Below, in pieces: positions 16,529-25,632 of a stretch of 64,000 nucleotides of DNA. The stretch comes from an uncultured Candidatus Melainabacteria bacterium (lineage in GTDB: Bacteria > Cyanobacteriota > Vampirovibrionia > Gastranaerophilales > Gastranaerophilaceae): assembly GCA_934757155.1 (NCBI GenBank), contig CAKVLI010000001.1, forward strand, positions 186,001-250,000. Direction: 5' to 3'. The translations under genes and the position numbers were made by a program. Below the pieces are notes generated by a model. That model was not told the origin of the DNA and did no database searches. It saw nothing but the letters and a program-made list of their open reading frames with translations. Within the stretch, counting starts at the first letter, position 1, and every line of letters starts with the position of its first letter.

Positions 16529-18493
16529 ATGAGAAGACGAAGAAAAAAGTTTGATTTATATATAGCCGTATTTTTGGCAATTCTTACGATTGGTTATTTT
16601 GTGTACAGCCACGTTTCGTCAGAAGACAGAGCAATTGCAGCATATACACAGGCTTTAAAAGAATACAAAGACAGCGATTACGAAAAAGCTTATGCAGAAT
16701 TCGCAAAAGTGCCTTCAGGTTCAAGTTTGAAAGAATCCGCTCTGTTCAGACAGGCAAGATGCGCTACAAATATGGGCAAAAAAGAACTTGCAATAAAAAA
16801 ATATAACAGAATTGTCCACTCCGGCTCAAGATCAAGCATTGTACCAATCAGCGAATACAATATGGCAACTTTGATGATTGATCTGAAAGATAAAAGAGCA
16901 AAAAAACATTTTAAAAAAATCATTAAAAAATATCCGACAAGCGATTACGCAATCGCATCTGAATACTACTTGGGCGTAATTCAGGTCGCGGATTTACCGG
17001 AATCTCCAAAGAGAAGAGCCAAAGCTGTTGACAAGTCTTTGATGAACTTCAAGACATATATCGAAAAAGCTCCTGACGGAAGATTTGCGCTTCAATCCGC
17101 AGAAGAAATTATCAAACTGGGAACAAAACTCAACAATTATGATAATCTTTTAATCGCAAAGACATATTATGCAAACGGCGAATTTGAAAAAGCAAGAAAT
17201 TATCTGAATAAAACAACACTTGCAGAAAGCTGGCCAGAGTTTGCCAAAACCGAATTCAAGTTGGGAAACCGCGAGAAAGCAAAATATTATGTTGAATACG
17301 GTTTAAAAGACCACGCAGACGGGGCGGATGCAAGCTCTGTTTACGAAGTTATTGACAGCTATATATTGGGATATCCTACAAGAAAAGAAGGTATCAGCGC
17401 ACTTGCTACAAAGAACTATACCTCAACAGGCGCGGATTACATATCTTATATGAACTGTAACGAGGTGGTTCCGAACAATGTTCGAGAAGCTTGTTTCAAC
17501 ACAATGTACAAAACTTATCCGAACGGACAGTTTTCTGGTGATGCTTTGTACAACATTTTCATAACAAAATATTTACAAAAGAAATATTATGACGCACAAA
17601 GACTCGGGTTTTTGCATTTGCAAAAATTCCCAAATGTTAAATCAAGTCCTGCTGTCACATATTTCATGGGTAAAATTGCAAATAAACTTAAACATTATGA
17701 AAGTGCAAACAGTTATTACAAACAGGTTATCGCAAAATACCCTGACTCATATTACGCATACAGAGCAAATTACAACCTATATAAAGATGACGGCAGCCTG
17801 CCGTTTTTGGATTTAACACCTAAACCTGTTGTATTTCCTTACAAGAAATCTCTTGATAACAATTTGGTTATAAGACTAGCTCTATTAAAAGATTATGACC
17901 TTGTGGAAGAACTTTGCAAAAAAGATAAATTTATCCAAAGCTGGATTGCATACCAAAAAGGAAACTATACAATTTCCGCAATTCTTGCGAGAAACGCAAT
18001 GGAAGATATGACGGAAAAACCTCCATTTGAAGATTTGAGATGGAGATTAATCTATCCTTTGCATTACTATGACACCGTAAGCAGAGTCAAAGGAAACAAC
18101 AATCCGATAATTTTGGAAGCAATCATAAAGGAAGAAAGCCACTTTAATCCTTATGCAGGAAGTGCAGTCGGAGCCGGCGGTTTGATGCAGCTCATGCCTG
18201 CAACATACAACGAAATCGTCTCCTCAAGAGGAATGGCAAACGATATTTATTCGCCTGAAAACAATATTAAGGCAGGGAGTATTTATTACGAAAACCTTAA
18301 AAAAGTTCTCGGAAACAAAGATTTATACGCAATTTCTGCCTATAATGGCGGCATCGGCTCTGTTACAAATTGGTTCTCAAAACTAATTTACAATGATACA
18401 GACGAATTTGTGGAACAGATTCCTTATCCTGAAACTAAAAACTACGTAAAAAAAGTATTGCGCTCATATTGGGTATACGGAAACATCTACTAA
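16529..18493 (+). CDS. Soluble/anchored lytic murein transglycosylase with TPR-like helical domain
   Basis: 654 residues. A membrane anchor (about 11-27) precedes a long TPR/superhelical region (about 35-470, e.g. YEKAYAEFAKV, YNRIVHSG). The C-terminal SLT domain (about 520-640) has EAIIKEESHFNPYA with the catalytic Glu, GAGGLMQLMPATY, and AISAYNGGIGSVTNW. It cleaves peptidoglycan glycan strands in the periplasm, like Slt70/MltC-type enzymes. The start ATG follows an Arg/Lys-rich n-region without a clear Shine-Dalgarno. The 16399-16528 spacer holds possible -10 elements only. Confidence 0.88.
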   Translation: MRRRRKKFDLYIAVFLAILTIGYFVYSHVSSEDRAIAAYTQALKEYKDSDYEKAYAEFAKVPSGSSLKESALFRQARCATNMGKKELAIKKYNRIVHSGSRSSIVPISEYNMATLMIDLKDKRAKKHFKKIIKKYPTSDYAIASEYYLGVIQVADLPESPKRRAKAVDKSLMNFKTYIEKAPDGRFALQSAEEIIKLGTKLNNYDNLLIAKTYYANGEFEKARNYLNKTTLAESWPEFAKTEFKLGNREKAKYYVEYGLKDHADGADASSVYEVIDSYILGYPTRKEGISALATKNYTSTGADYISYMNCNEVVPNNVREACFNTMYKTYPNGQFSGDALYNIFITKYLQKKYYDAQRLGFLHLQKFPNVKSSPAVTYFMGKIANKLKHYESANSYYKQVIAKYPDSYYAYRANYNLYKDDGSLPFLDLTPKPVVFPYKKSLDNNLVIRLALLKDYDLVEELCKKDKFIQSWIAYQKGNYTISAILARNAMEDMTEKPPFEDLRWRLIYPLHYYDTVSRVKGNNNPIILEAIIKEESHFNPYAGSAVGAGGLMQLMPATYNEIVSSRGMANDIYSPENNIKAGSIYYENLKKVLGNKDLYAISAYNGGIGSVTNWFSKLIYNDTDEFVEQIPYPETKNYVKKVLRSYWVYGNIY

Positions 18494-18570
18494 ACCGTCT
18501 TTTCAGATGAGTGTTTAAATTCTGCAATATGCTACAATATTCGCGTAGAATATTACAGAAAGGAATTTTC

Positions 18571-19149
18571 ATGAGTCAAAATATGATTATGATAATCGCA
18601 GTTGCTGTTGTGGTTATTTTCTGGGCATACAATCTTTATGTTTCAGTTATTAAAAAGAAAAACAAAGTAATGGAAGCTTTTTCAGGTATCAGTGTTCAGT
18701 TGAAAAAGAGATATGACTTAATTCCGAATATCTTGACTATCGCTAACAAGTTTATGGAACACGAAAAAGGATTGATGGAAGAAGTTACAGCTCTAAGAAC
18801 AAAAGCAATGTCTCTTCCAAATGATTTAGATAGTCTTGGTAAAAAATTAGCTCTTGATGCCGAAATCAAAAGCAAAATGGGACAAATCATGGTTGCAGTT
18901 GAAAACTACCCGCAACTAAAATCAGACCAAACAATGATGACTGCAATGCAAACATACAATGAGATTGAGGAACACATCGCGGCTGCAAGAAGATTCTATA
19001 ACTCTGCCGTTCTTGAACTCAATAACGCGGTTGAAATCTTCCCTTCTTCAATGATTGCAGGAATGTTAAATATCAGAAAACAAGAATTCTTCCAAGTTGA
19101 TGAAGCTGAAACAAAACCGATTAATGCAGCGGATTATTTTAACAAATAG
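18571..19149 (+). CDS. lemA: LemA family protein
   Basis: 192 residues. A single N-terminal membrane helix (about 5-22) precedes a helical LemA domain with the hallmarks KKRYDLIPNI, NSAVLELNNAVEIFPSSMIAG and a final DAAEY-like NAADYF. The start at 18571 has AAAGGAA upstream; a frame extension to 18511 lacks signal and RBS. LemA proteins are membrane-linked and regularly sit beside DUF3137 genes, as here. Precise function is not settled in the family. Confidence 0.92.
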   Translation: MSQNMIMIIAVAVVVIFWAYNLYVSVIKKKNKVMEAFSGISVQLKKRYDLIPNILTIANKFMEHEKGLMEEVTALRTKAMSLPNDLDSLGKKLALDAEIKSKMGQIMVAVENYPQLKSDQTMMTAMQTYNEIEEHIAAARRFYNSAVLELNNAVEIFPSSMIAGMLNIRKQEFFQVDEAETKPINAADYFNK

Positions 19150-19161
19150 TTTTTTATTTTG

Positions 19162-19187
19162 AGGCAGGGGTTACCCCTGCCTTTTTT
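19162..19187 (+). terminator. Rho-independent terminator after lemA
   Basis: AGGCAGGGG and CCCCTGCCT form a 9-bp stem with TTA loop, followed by T6. It may attenuate rather than fully separate lemA from the DUF3137 gene. Confidence 0.9.
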
Positions 19188-19228
19188 GATACAAAAAGAA
19201 TATAAGCCTAAATAGGATTATTAAAAAC

Positions 19229-20359
19229 ATGGAAGATTTAAAAAACAAAGAAGAATTGTTGAAAGAAGTTCACTCTTTTTATGAAAAAGAAGTTAAACCG
19301 ACATTGCCTGCATACAACGCAAAACGCAAAAGAGACAGGGTAATAATTTATTCTGCAATAGGAGCTTTTGTGAGCCTGGGTCTATGCCCTATACACTTAG
19401 CCTTCGCCTTAGTAGCCGCTTTACTGGTAGCAATTGCTTACTTATACCAGAAAAATGAAACGGTGGAATTTGATTGTAGTTATGAAATGTGTATCAAGAA
19501 AAAATTGATGCCAAAATTTCTCAATTTATTTGGCAAATATCATTGGGCAAAAAATCATATTTATAACTCGGAGGAAATCTACAAAAAATTAACTAGTTTA
19601 AAAATACTCCCTAAAACCTCCATGATGGCATTCGATGACGTAATATACGGAATTCATAAAGATGTAAAAGTAGAAGTTATAGAATTAAGAACCGGAATTT
19701 ATGCTTCCGGTCTTATAGGAGGCATTATGCTTATTATCGGAGCAAGTGTAATTGTTCTTCCGATTTTGGGTATAGGAATCGGCTTTTTAGTTTTAATCGC
19801 TGCGCTAATTCCAAATACGCATGTTCAATTAGGATTTATAGCATTTGTAGTTTTAGTACTACTAGCACTAATCATTGGTGTTATTGCATTATTTATTCGA
19901 AATGCATTTACCAACCAATCAATAAAAGGTGTAGTACTAAAATATACCTTTCCTAAAAAATTTAATAAACATACTTTTATATTTGAAAATAAGTTATCAT
20001 CACAAAAATTAATTCACAAGGGACGTCAAGGATATGAAAAAGTTAGCCTTGAAGACTCTGAATTTGATAAAAACTATACAGTTTTTTCAGATGACCAAGT
20101 CGAGGCAAGATATCTACTTACAACTTCCTTTATAGAGCGTTTTAAAAACATTGAAACAGCTTTCAATCCGCTTTACCAACGCGCTGAATTTAAAGAAAAT
20201 GAGCTTTATATTCTTCTTGGCACAAATAGAGATTTGTTCAAAATGGGAAGTCTGGGTGAAGAAACAAATTACTCTCAATTTTCTCAACTTTTTGAAGAAT
20301 TTTATTCTGTCTTAGACTTGATTGAACAATTAAAACTTAATCAACACATCGGATTATAA
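19229..20359 (+). CDS. DUF3137 domain membrane protein (LemA partner)
   Basis: 376 residues. The N-terminal LLKEVHSFYEKEVKPTLPAY is followed by two helices (about 30-72), a soluble segment with HVKVEVIEL-like strands, then two more helices (about 155-220) and a C-terminal domain with DQVEARYLLTTSFIERF and NELYILLG, all DUF3137 features. It lacks a Shine-Dalgarno. TTGATA, 17 bases, TAAATA lie upstream, leaving a leader of only some seven bases. The adjacent lemA suggests a joint membrane function. Confidence 0.85.
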   Translation: MEDLKNKEELLKEVHSFYEKEVKPTLPAYNAKRKRDRVIIYSAIGAFVSLGLCPIHLAFALVAALLVAIAYLYQKNETVEFDCSYEMCIKKKLMPKFLNLFGKYHWAKNHIYNSEEIYKKLTSLKILPKTSMMAFDDVIYGIHKDVKVEVIELRTGIYASGLIGGIMLIIGASVIVLPILGIGIGFLVLIAALIPNTHVQLGFIAFVVLVLLALIIGVIALFIRNAFTNQSIKGVVLKYTFPKKFNKHTFIFENKLSSQKLIHKGRQGYEKVSLEDSEFDKNYTVFSDDQVEARYLLTTSFIERFKNIETAFNPLYQRAEFKENELYILLGTNRDLFKMGSLGEETNYSQFSQLFEEFYSVLDLIEQLKLNQHIGL

Positions 20360-20382
20360 GGTTTTTGTGTTAGAATTTTAGT

Positions 20383-20988
20383 ATGGATAAAGGATTATTT
20401 ATAACATTTGAAGGAGCGGACGGATGCGGAAAAACTACGCAAATAAAGCTTCTTGACGAATATTTACGAGCAAAAGGATATCAAACTTTGCTCACCAGAG
20501 AACCGGGTTCAAAAGGACTCGGCGAGAAGTTAAGAGAAATTCTACTCAACTATGACGGAGAAGTTTCTCCTGTTGCAGAGTCTTTCTTATTTCTTGCAGA
20601 CCGCGCACAGCACATTGATTGCATAATCAAACCTGCTCTAAAAAAAGGGATTATTGTACTTTGCGACAGACATACAGACTCAACTCTCGCATACCAAGGT
20701 TACGGCAGAGGCTTGAATTTGGAAGAAATTCGCAAACTCAATAAAATAGCGACTTCAGGGCTTACTCCTGATTTAACAATAGTTTTGGATGTCGATATAG
20801 AAACCTCACAGGCACGCGTAGGAGCGGAAAAGGACAGAATGGAATCCGCAGGAATTGAATTCTTCCAAAGAGTCAGAAACGGATTTTTGGAAATTGCCAA
20901 ACAAGAACCTGAAAGGGTTAAAGTTATCAACTCTGCCGATTCTATTGAAAACATCCATAAAAAAGTTGTGGAGTTAGTCGCAAGATGA
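20383..20988 (+). CDS. tmk: Thymidylate kinase
   Basis: 201 residues. The P-loop FEGADGCGKTTQ is at about 7-18, the dTMP-binding TREPGS at about 39-44, and the DRHTDSTLAYQGYGRGL motif at about 93-109. It makes dTDP from dTMP. TGTTAGAAT (20368-20376) ends six bases before the ATG, so the transcript may be leaderless; no ribosome-binding site is visible. The stop codon overlaps the ATG of prfB (ATGA). Confidence 0.93.
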   Translation: MDKGLFITFEGADGCGKTTQIKLLDEYLRAKGYQTLLTREPGSKGLGEKLREILLNYDGEVSPVAESFLFLADRAQHIDCIIKPALKKGIIVLCDRHTDSTLAYQGYGRGLNLEEIRKLNKIATSGLTPDLTIVLDVDIETSQARVGAEKDRMESAGIEFFQRVRNGFLEIAKQEPERVKVINSADSIENIHKKVVELVAR

Positions 20989-22044
20989 ATATAGCAGAAC
21001 TTAAACAACGTGTTAACAAAAATAAGGAGTGTCTTTGACGGCGCCGATATTAAGCTTGCCGAACTGGAACAAAAACTCCAATCACCGGAAGTTTGGGCAG
21101 ACCAAAAACTTGCCTCAGAACTCGGTCAACAAGCGCGCGAAATAAAAGACAAAATTGAGCTTTTCAAAAATTGGGACACAATCCTTGAAGATGCTACTAC
21201 TGCAGAAGAAATCGGGGATGAGGAACTCATCAAAGAGAGCGAAATCGCACTTGCGAATTTGGAAAAACAATTAGATAGTTTTGATATCCAAAAAATGCTC
21301 TCAGGTGAATATGATGAGGCGGATGCGTTTTTGAGTATTAATGCGGGCGCAGGCGGCACCGACGCGCAGGATTGGGCAAGTATGCTGCTTAGGATGTATA
21401 TACGTTGGGCGGAATCTCGAGGTTGGAAAACAGAACTTGTTGACAAATCAGACGGTGAAGAAGCCGGCATAAAGTCTGCTACAATCAAGATTATGGGCAG
21501 GTATGCTTACGGTTACGCTAAAGCGGAAAAAGGGGTTCACAGACTCGTCAGAATATCTCCTTTCAACGCTAACGGCAAACGACAAACCAGCTTCGCGTCA
21601 GTAGAGGTTTCTCCGATAATTCCTGATTACGAAAAAACAATCGTTATCCCGCCGGAAGATTTGGAAATCGACACAATGCGCTCTGGCGGTGCAGGCGGTC
21701 AAAACGTCAACAAAGTGGAAACTGCCGTAAGAATTTTGCACAAACCAACAGGAATCGTGGTTAAATGCCAACAGGAACGCTCTCAATTGCAGAATAAAGA
21801 GAATGCGATGCAGATGCTTGCATCAAAATTGCTTGAAATAAGACAAAGAGAACACGAAAAGAAATTAGCCGAGTTAAAAGGAGAGAATTTTGATATTAAT
21901 TTTGGCTCACAAATTCGCTCTTATGTGTTCCACCCGTATAAAATGGTTAAAGACCACAGAACAGGTTATGAGGTCGGAAACGTTGATGCCGTGATGGACG
22001 GCGATTTGGACGGGTTTATTGAAGCGTATTTAAAAACGTTATAA
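20985..22044 (+). CDS. prfB: Peptide chain release factor 2, with +1 programmed frameshift
   Basis: The ATG at 20985 overlaps the tmk stop. Frame 1 runs 17 codons to an in-frame TGA at 21036-21038 within CTTTGAC; shifting +1 there joins the main frame (GAC at 21037) and yields about 352 residues. The codon-recognition motif (SPF in RISPFNANG) and the catalytic GGQ (RSGGAGGQNVNK) are both present. RF2 terminates at UGA/UAA, and UGA-dependent frameshifting gives the classical feedback control. A conventional call starting at the GTG at 21010 would miss the true N-terminus. Confidence 0.93.
21024..21039 (+). promoter_or_regulatory. prfB +1 recoding site
   Basis: AAGGAG (21024-21029), three bases, then CTTTGAC (21033-21039). 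Spacing and slippery codon match the internal-Shine-Dalgarno plus CUU UGA C arrangement known from bacterial prfB. Confidence 0.93.
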
Positions 22045-22047
22045 ATT

Positions 22048-22077
22048 AAAAGGGATGCGTAGAACGCGCACCCTTTT
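22048..22077. terminator. Bidirectional terminator between prfB and the convergent small gene
   Basis: AAAAGGG-A-TGCG pairs with CGCA-CCCTTTT around a short loop, with A/T tracts on both sides. Confidence 0.75.
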
Positions 22078-22080
22078 AGA

Positions 22081-22440
22081 TTATTTCATTAATTTATCAA
22101 GCACATCGCTCACATGCTTACTAAATCGTTTGTTCGATTCTATAGCATTGGCGAAGTCTATCGTTTCTTCCAAAAAAGCAATATCCTTATCAACACTGAT
22201 ATTATATGTGCGTTGAACTGTACTCTTACCGCCATTGATTTTCGCAACAAGTTTAGAAAATAATCTGGAAATATCAATATTTCTATCCGTTCTTTTTGCT
22301 TCTTTTAAAATAACATCATTCAATTCTTTCAATTGTTCAGATGTTTCAATTCTCTTTTTTATCAGTTTTTTCGCACCATTTGAAAATCTAAACCGCCCAA
22401 ATGCAGGTTGATTGTTCGCTGAATAATTAGTTGTAATCAT
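22081..22440 (-). CDS. Small unknown protein with N-terminal QPAFGRF motif
   Basis: 119 residues. The start MITTNYSANNQPAFGRFRF carries the Asn-rich stretch plus P-A-F-G motif shared by other unknown proteins here. The remainder is predicted helical and highly charged (KKLIKKRIETSEQLKELNDVIL). No signal peptide or membrane segment is seen. The start has AAAGGAG upstream. Function unknown. Confidence 0.65.
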   Translation of the reverse strand: MITTNYSANNQPAFGRFRFSNGAKKLIKKRIETSEQLKELNDVILKEAKRTDRNIDISRLFSKLVAKINGGKSTVQRTYNISVDKDIAFLEETIDFANAIESNKRFSKHVSDVLDKLMK

Positions 22441-22531
22441 CTTATTAACTCCTTTATACAGGTAATAAAACCGCTAAAAATAAATTTTGCTAGTATTAAA
22501 GCTGGCACACAAGATGAATTTACAAAACATA

Positions 22532-22945
22532 CTACACAACAAAAAAAGCTCCCGTAATGGAGCTTTTTAATAAATTTTGGGTGTGGTAGGACTCTCTTGC
22601 TCGTTCGCGTTTAACGGGTCTACGTGTTTTGCTTCTGTGTTTTTACACAGAATGCAAACACACTCCGCCCTCAACTCACTCGCGCTCGAACCCTCTCAAG
22701 TGGGTTCTCCTCCTCACCACACATCAAAAAAGCCCCCGTAAAGAAGCTTGTTAATAAAATTTGGGTGTGGTGGGACTCTCTTGCTCGTTCGCGTTTAACG
22801 GGTCTACGTGTTTTGCTTCTGTGTTTTTACACAGAATGCAAACACACTCCGCCCTCAGCTCACTCGCGCTCGAACCCTCTCAAGTGGGTTCTCCTCCTCA
22901 CCACACAACAAAAAAGCTCCCGTAAAGAAGCTTGTTAATAAAATT
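22532..22945 (-). repeat. 184-bp tandem array built from tRNA-Lys 3' ends
   Basis: Units begin at 22532, 22716 and 22900; GGGTGTGG recurs at 22579, 22763 and 22947. Each of the first two units holds a terminator-like hairpin, the last 16-17 bases of tRNA-Lys, then a 90-bp insert (22595-22684 and 22779-22868) placed inside the T-loop sequence, then a fresh CTCGAACCCTC T-arm. The third unit contains the intact tRNA. ORFs across the array are not real genes. Confidence 0.85.
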
Positions 22946-23018
22946 TGGGTGTGGAGGGACTCGAACCCTCGACCAATTGATTAAGAGTCAACTGCGCTAC
23001 CAACTGCGCCACGCACCC
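22946..23018 (-). tRNA. tRNA-Lys(CTT)
   Basis: 73-nt cloverleaf on the minus strand: D-stem GCGC/GCGC, anticodon stem GTTGA/TCAAT with loop CTCTTAA (anticodon CTT), T-arm GAGGG-TTCGAGT-CCCTC, discriminator A, no encoded CCA. The acceptor stem has one C-A mismatch at position 6:67, which may reflect replacement of its 3' end during the duplications around it. Confidence 0.92.
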
Positions 23019-23225
23019 ATATTCGGTTTTCATTGCTTAGATGTTTGGCAGTTGCTAGCGTTGGAAACTTCGTTTCCCGCGCTACCGTTCCTCTCCCGAA
23101 AACTTGACATTTAGTCAACTTTTCGCTCGGCAGAGTGCCACGCACCCATATTCAGTTTTCATCCGCCGCGCTATCTCACCATAACGCACCCGGGTTTCGA
23201 TTTGCACCACTACCGGCGCAAACCC
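23019..23225 (-). repeat. Partial copies of the tRNA-Lys 5' end and leader
   Basis: GCCACGCACCCATATTC-GTTTTCAT occurs at the tRNA start (23008-23033) and again at 23137-23162 with one mismatch, containing the first 11 tRNA bases. A more degenerate copy is seen near 23163-23195. Between them lies a spacer with the hairpin GGAAACTTCGTTTCC. No gene is present in 23019-23335. Confidence 0.6.
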
Positions 23226-23335
23226 ATACTATCATAAAGATATTTTTTTGCCAATAGAATTTGTGGAAAAATTAACATTTTTCCACATACACAAACATAA
23301 CAAAAAATTTTTTTACGTGTTTTAATATTAACATA

Positions 23336-23680
23336 ATGAAAATTTCAAATATTCAAACAACTAATTTTAGAAATACACAACAAACACAGCCGAAAAAACG
23401 CGAATTTATAGACAAAATCTCTGAAGCTGTCCAAAACCAACGCGACGTTAATGACTGCGTTGCCGTTCCGCGCGGCATCTTCAAAGCCTACCTATTCATT
23501 ATGGCAGGCTTCGCGATGATTGGAATTGCAGGCGTACTCCCGCAAAAATTGAAATATACAAAAATGACCCTCGGAATACTAGGCAATCTATCAAACCTGG
23601 TAAGCGCGTTCTACTTCGCAAAACCATTCGCGTTCAAAGGGGTTTCTCCAACCGTTAAAAGAGAAGACGTCAACAACTAA
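23336..23680 (+). CDS. Small lineage-type membrane protein
   Basis: 114 residues. The Asn/Gln/Thr-rich N-terminus (MKISNIQTTNFRNTQQTQ) is followed by two membrane helices at about 48-64 and 78-96. Near the C-terminus it carries PFAFKGVSP, a version of the F-K-G motif found in other proteins of the window. No Shine-Dalgarno is visible. The stop overlaps the convergent gene by four bases. Function unknown. Confidence 0.6.
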   Translation: MKISNIQTTNFRNTQQTQPKKREFIDKISEAVQNQRDVNDCVAVPRGIFKAYLFIMAGFAMIGIAGVLPQKLKYTKMTLGILGNLSNLVSAFYFAKPFAFKGVSPTVKREDVNN

Positions 23681-24012
23681 GCAACTTCGTTTTTAGCCGA
23701 AACCGCAATGCCTTCCATTATCATGAAGAAGTCCTCTCTTGGTAATGTAGACATTGTTTTCAAAGCATAAGACAAGATACTCACCTTGTCATACCAGCGA
23801 CGTGAGTTAGAAAGCTTGTACAAACCCAAAACTCTATCGATACCAAGACTGATATCCTGTTCTTCATCGTCTTCATGCAATTCTTTAATCTGTTTTACAA
23901 CAGCAGTCAAATCCTTAGACAAAGAACGTCTTTGATGTTCATCCATATCTTTCAAAATTTCTAAAGCTCTTTGAGTATGCTCATTTGAATCATACCAACG
24001 TCTATCGTACAT
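23677..24012 (-). CDS. Small acidic unknown protein with two RRWYD motifs
   Basis: 111 residues, soluble. RRWYD occurs at residues 4-8 and again at 71-75, suggesting an internal repeat of a short helical unit. The centre is acidic (HEDDEEQD). GGGGAG lies upstream of the start. It is not recognised; it sits between a membrane protein and rnc, and is separated from rnc by about 90 bases. Confidence 0.65.
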   Translation of the reverse strand: MYDRRWYDSNEHTQRALEILKDMDEHQRRSLSKDLTAVVKQIKELHEDDEEQDISLGIDRVLGLYKLSNSRRWYDKVSILSYALKTMSTLPREDFFMIMEGIAVSAKNEVA

Positions 24013-24103
24013 TTTACAAATCTCCCCGAGATAACGATAATTTCCTTACCTATTTGATTATATTAAATACGGGTAAATATTCCATCATCCGTTTGATTGA
24101 AAC

Positions 24104-24778
24104 TTATATAACCCCAAGCTTTTTGCAAGCTTCATAAGCACAATTTTGCTGTGCCTCTTTTTTTGTATGCCCATGCCCTGATGCAAGAATTTCTCCCTGC
24201 CACTCAACTTCCACCTCAAAAATCGGCAAATGCGCAGGCCCGCTCATTCCAACAGTCTTATAAACAGGCAAAGTCTTATCTATTCCTTGCGTATACTGTT
24301 GAAGAATGTCTTTTGCGTTATATTTCTCAAAATGTGCATCAATATCCTTTGCATAAGGCATAACGTATTTTTCAATAAACTTTTCCGCGCATTCCGCCTC
24401 ACCGCTCAAAAAATATGCACCCAAAACCGCCTCTAAAGAACATGCCAAATTTGATTCACGCTTTCTTCCGCCCTGCTTTTCCTCACTTGGTCCAAGCTTA
24501 ATCAGCTTATCCAAACCAATCTCAAACGCAACTTTTGACAAAATATTGTCAGAAACGAGTATAGAACGGATTTTTGACAAATCTCCTTCCGGATATTCAG
24601 GATATGCTTCATATAGAAGTTTTGACGAAAACAACTTCAAAACAGAATCCCCAAAAAATTCAAGTCTTTCATAACTCAACAAAGCGTCTAAATTGTTTTC
24701 TTTAGTATACGAAGGATGGGTCAATGCTTTTTCAATAAGTGTTTCATCCCCTTCTGCACCAAACACTTCACTAAGCAT
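24104..24778 (-). CDS. rnc: Ribonuclease III
   Basis: 224 residues. The signature ERLEFFGDSVL is at about 43-53, the second metal-site segment SLEAVLGAYFLSG at about 115-127, and a C-terminal dsRNA-binding domain (about 155-224) ends with the GHTKKEAQQNCAYEACKKLG helix. It cleaves dsRNA in rRNA maturation. The start codon shares one base with the cdsA stop (TAATG), so the two are translationally coupled. It is the last gene of pyrH-frr-cdsA-rnc. Confidence 0.93.
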   Translation of the reverse strand: MLSEVFGAEGDETLIEKALTHPSYTKENNLDALLSYERLEFFGDSVLKLFSSKLLYEAYPEYPEGDLSKIRSILVSDNILSKVAFEIGLDKLIKLGPSEEKQGGRKRESNLACSLEAVLGAYFLSGEAECAEKFIEKYVMPYAKDIDAHFEKYNAKDILQQYTQGIDKTLPVYKTVGMSGPAHLPIFEVEVEWQGEILASGHGHTKKEAQQNCAYEACKKLGVI

Positions 24779-25632
24779 TAAAACAACCCCTTAAATAAAT
24801 CCATAATAAAATTTGTGTGAACGAAATATTGCAGATAATAATACACAACAGGAATTGTCATAATATAACTGTCTGTTCTATCCAAAAATCCGCCATGTCC
24901 GGGAAGCACATTGCTTGAATCTTTAACACCTGCATCACGTTTAATCATTGATTCACACAAATCACCAATCTGCGCAAATGCTGCAATCAAAAGTCCAAGA
25001 ATAAGTGCATGGTACCACGGTAAACCGATTGCTAACCCAATCGCCATAGAGAACACCAAACACATAATCGTTCCGCCAATTGCACCCTCAATTGTTTTAT
25101 TCGGGCTAATAACAGGGGAAAGTTTGTGTTTACCGAACTTGCTGCCTGCAAAATAACAGAAAGTATCAGTTACAAGAACCGCAAACAATAACAAAACTGC
25201 ATATCCTGCGCCTGTCGGATAACAAACAGCACTGCCACAACAATCATCACCGAGATTTCTTATAAACAAGAGATGAAGCGGAAACCAACCACAATACAAA
25301 AATCCAAAAAGAGTAGTCGAAACATTTGCGATATACGGTTGTCTTCCTCTGAACAGAACCCACATCAAACACATCAACGCCGATAGTGTGAATGCGAGCG
25401 GAATTAAATCAAATCTGTTGAAATACGCTAACGCGGCAAACAACAAACTTGATGCCAAAATAATTTTATGACTCGGCAAAAAACCTTTGTGTCTTAAAAT
25501 TGTTGTATACTCTTTTGAAGCATAAAAAACAATTATCAAAACCAATGCTGTAAGCCATAACCCACCGGCAAGGATTGCAAACAATGATATAAATCCAATT
25601 ACCAGTCCTGTCAGTAATCTCTTTGATTCCAT
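24778..25632 (-). CDS. cdsA: Phosphatidate cytidylyltransferase
   Basis: 284 residues with eight or so membrane helices. The C-terminal signature is present: ISPNKTIEGAIGG and NVLPGHGGFLDRTDS. It makes CDP-diacylglycerol from phosphatidate and CTP, the branch point of phospholipid synthesis, in the inner membrane. It shares single-base TAATG overlaps with both frr and rnc. Confidence 0.92.
   Translation of the reverse strand: MESKRLLTGLVIGFISLFAILAGGLWLTALVLIIVFYASKEYTTILRHKGFLPSHKIILASSLLFAALAYFNRFDLIPLAFTLSALMCLMWVLFRGRQPYIANVSTTLFGFLYCGWFPLHLLFIRNLGDDCCGSAVCYPTGAGYAVLLLFAVLVTDTFCYFAGSKFGKHKLSPVISPNKTIEGAIGGTIMCLVFSMAIGLAIGLPWYHALILGLLIAAFAQIGDLCESMIKRDAGVKDSSNVLPGHGGFLDRTDSYIMTIPVVYYYLQYFVHTNFIMDLFKGLF

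Noticed and set aside
22532..22945. CRISPR array
   Set aside because: Three units of 184 bp made of tRNA 3' ends and terminators, no short repeats with unique spacers and no cas genes.
22624..23114. Two plus-strand ORFs over the tRNA-Lys locus
   Set aside because: They read through tRNA fragments, the T-loop insert and the tRNA complement itself.
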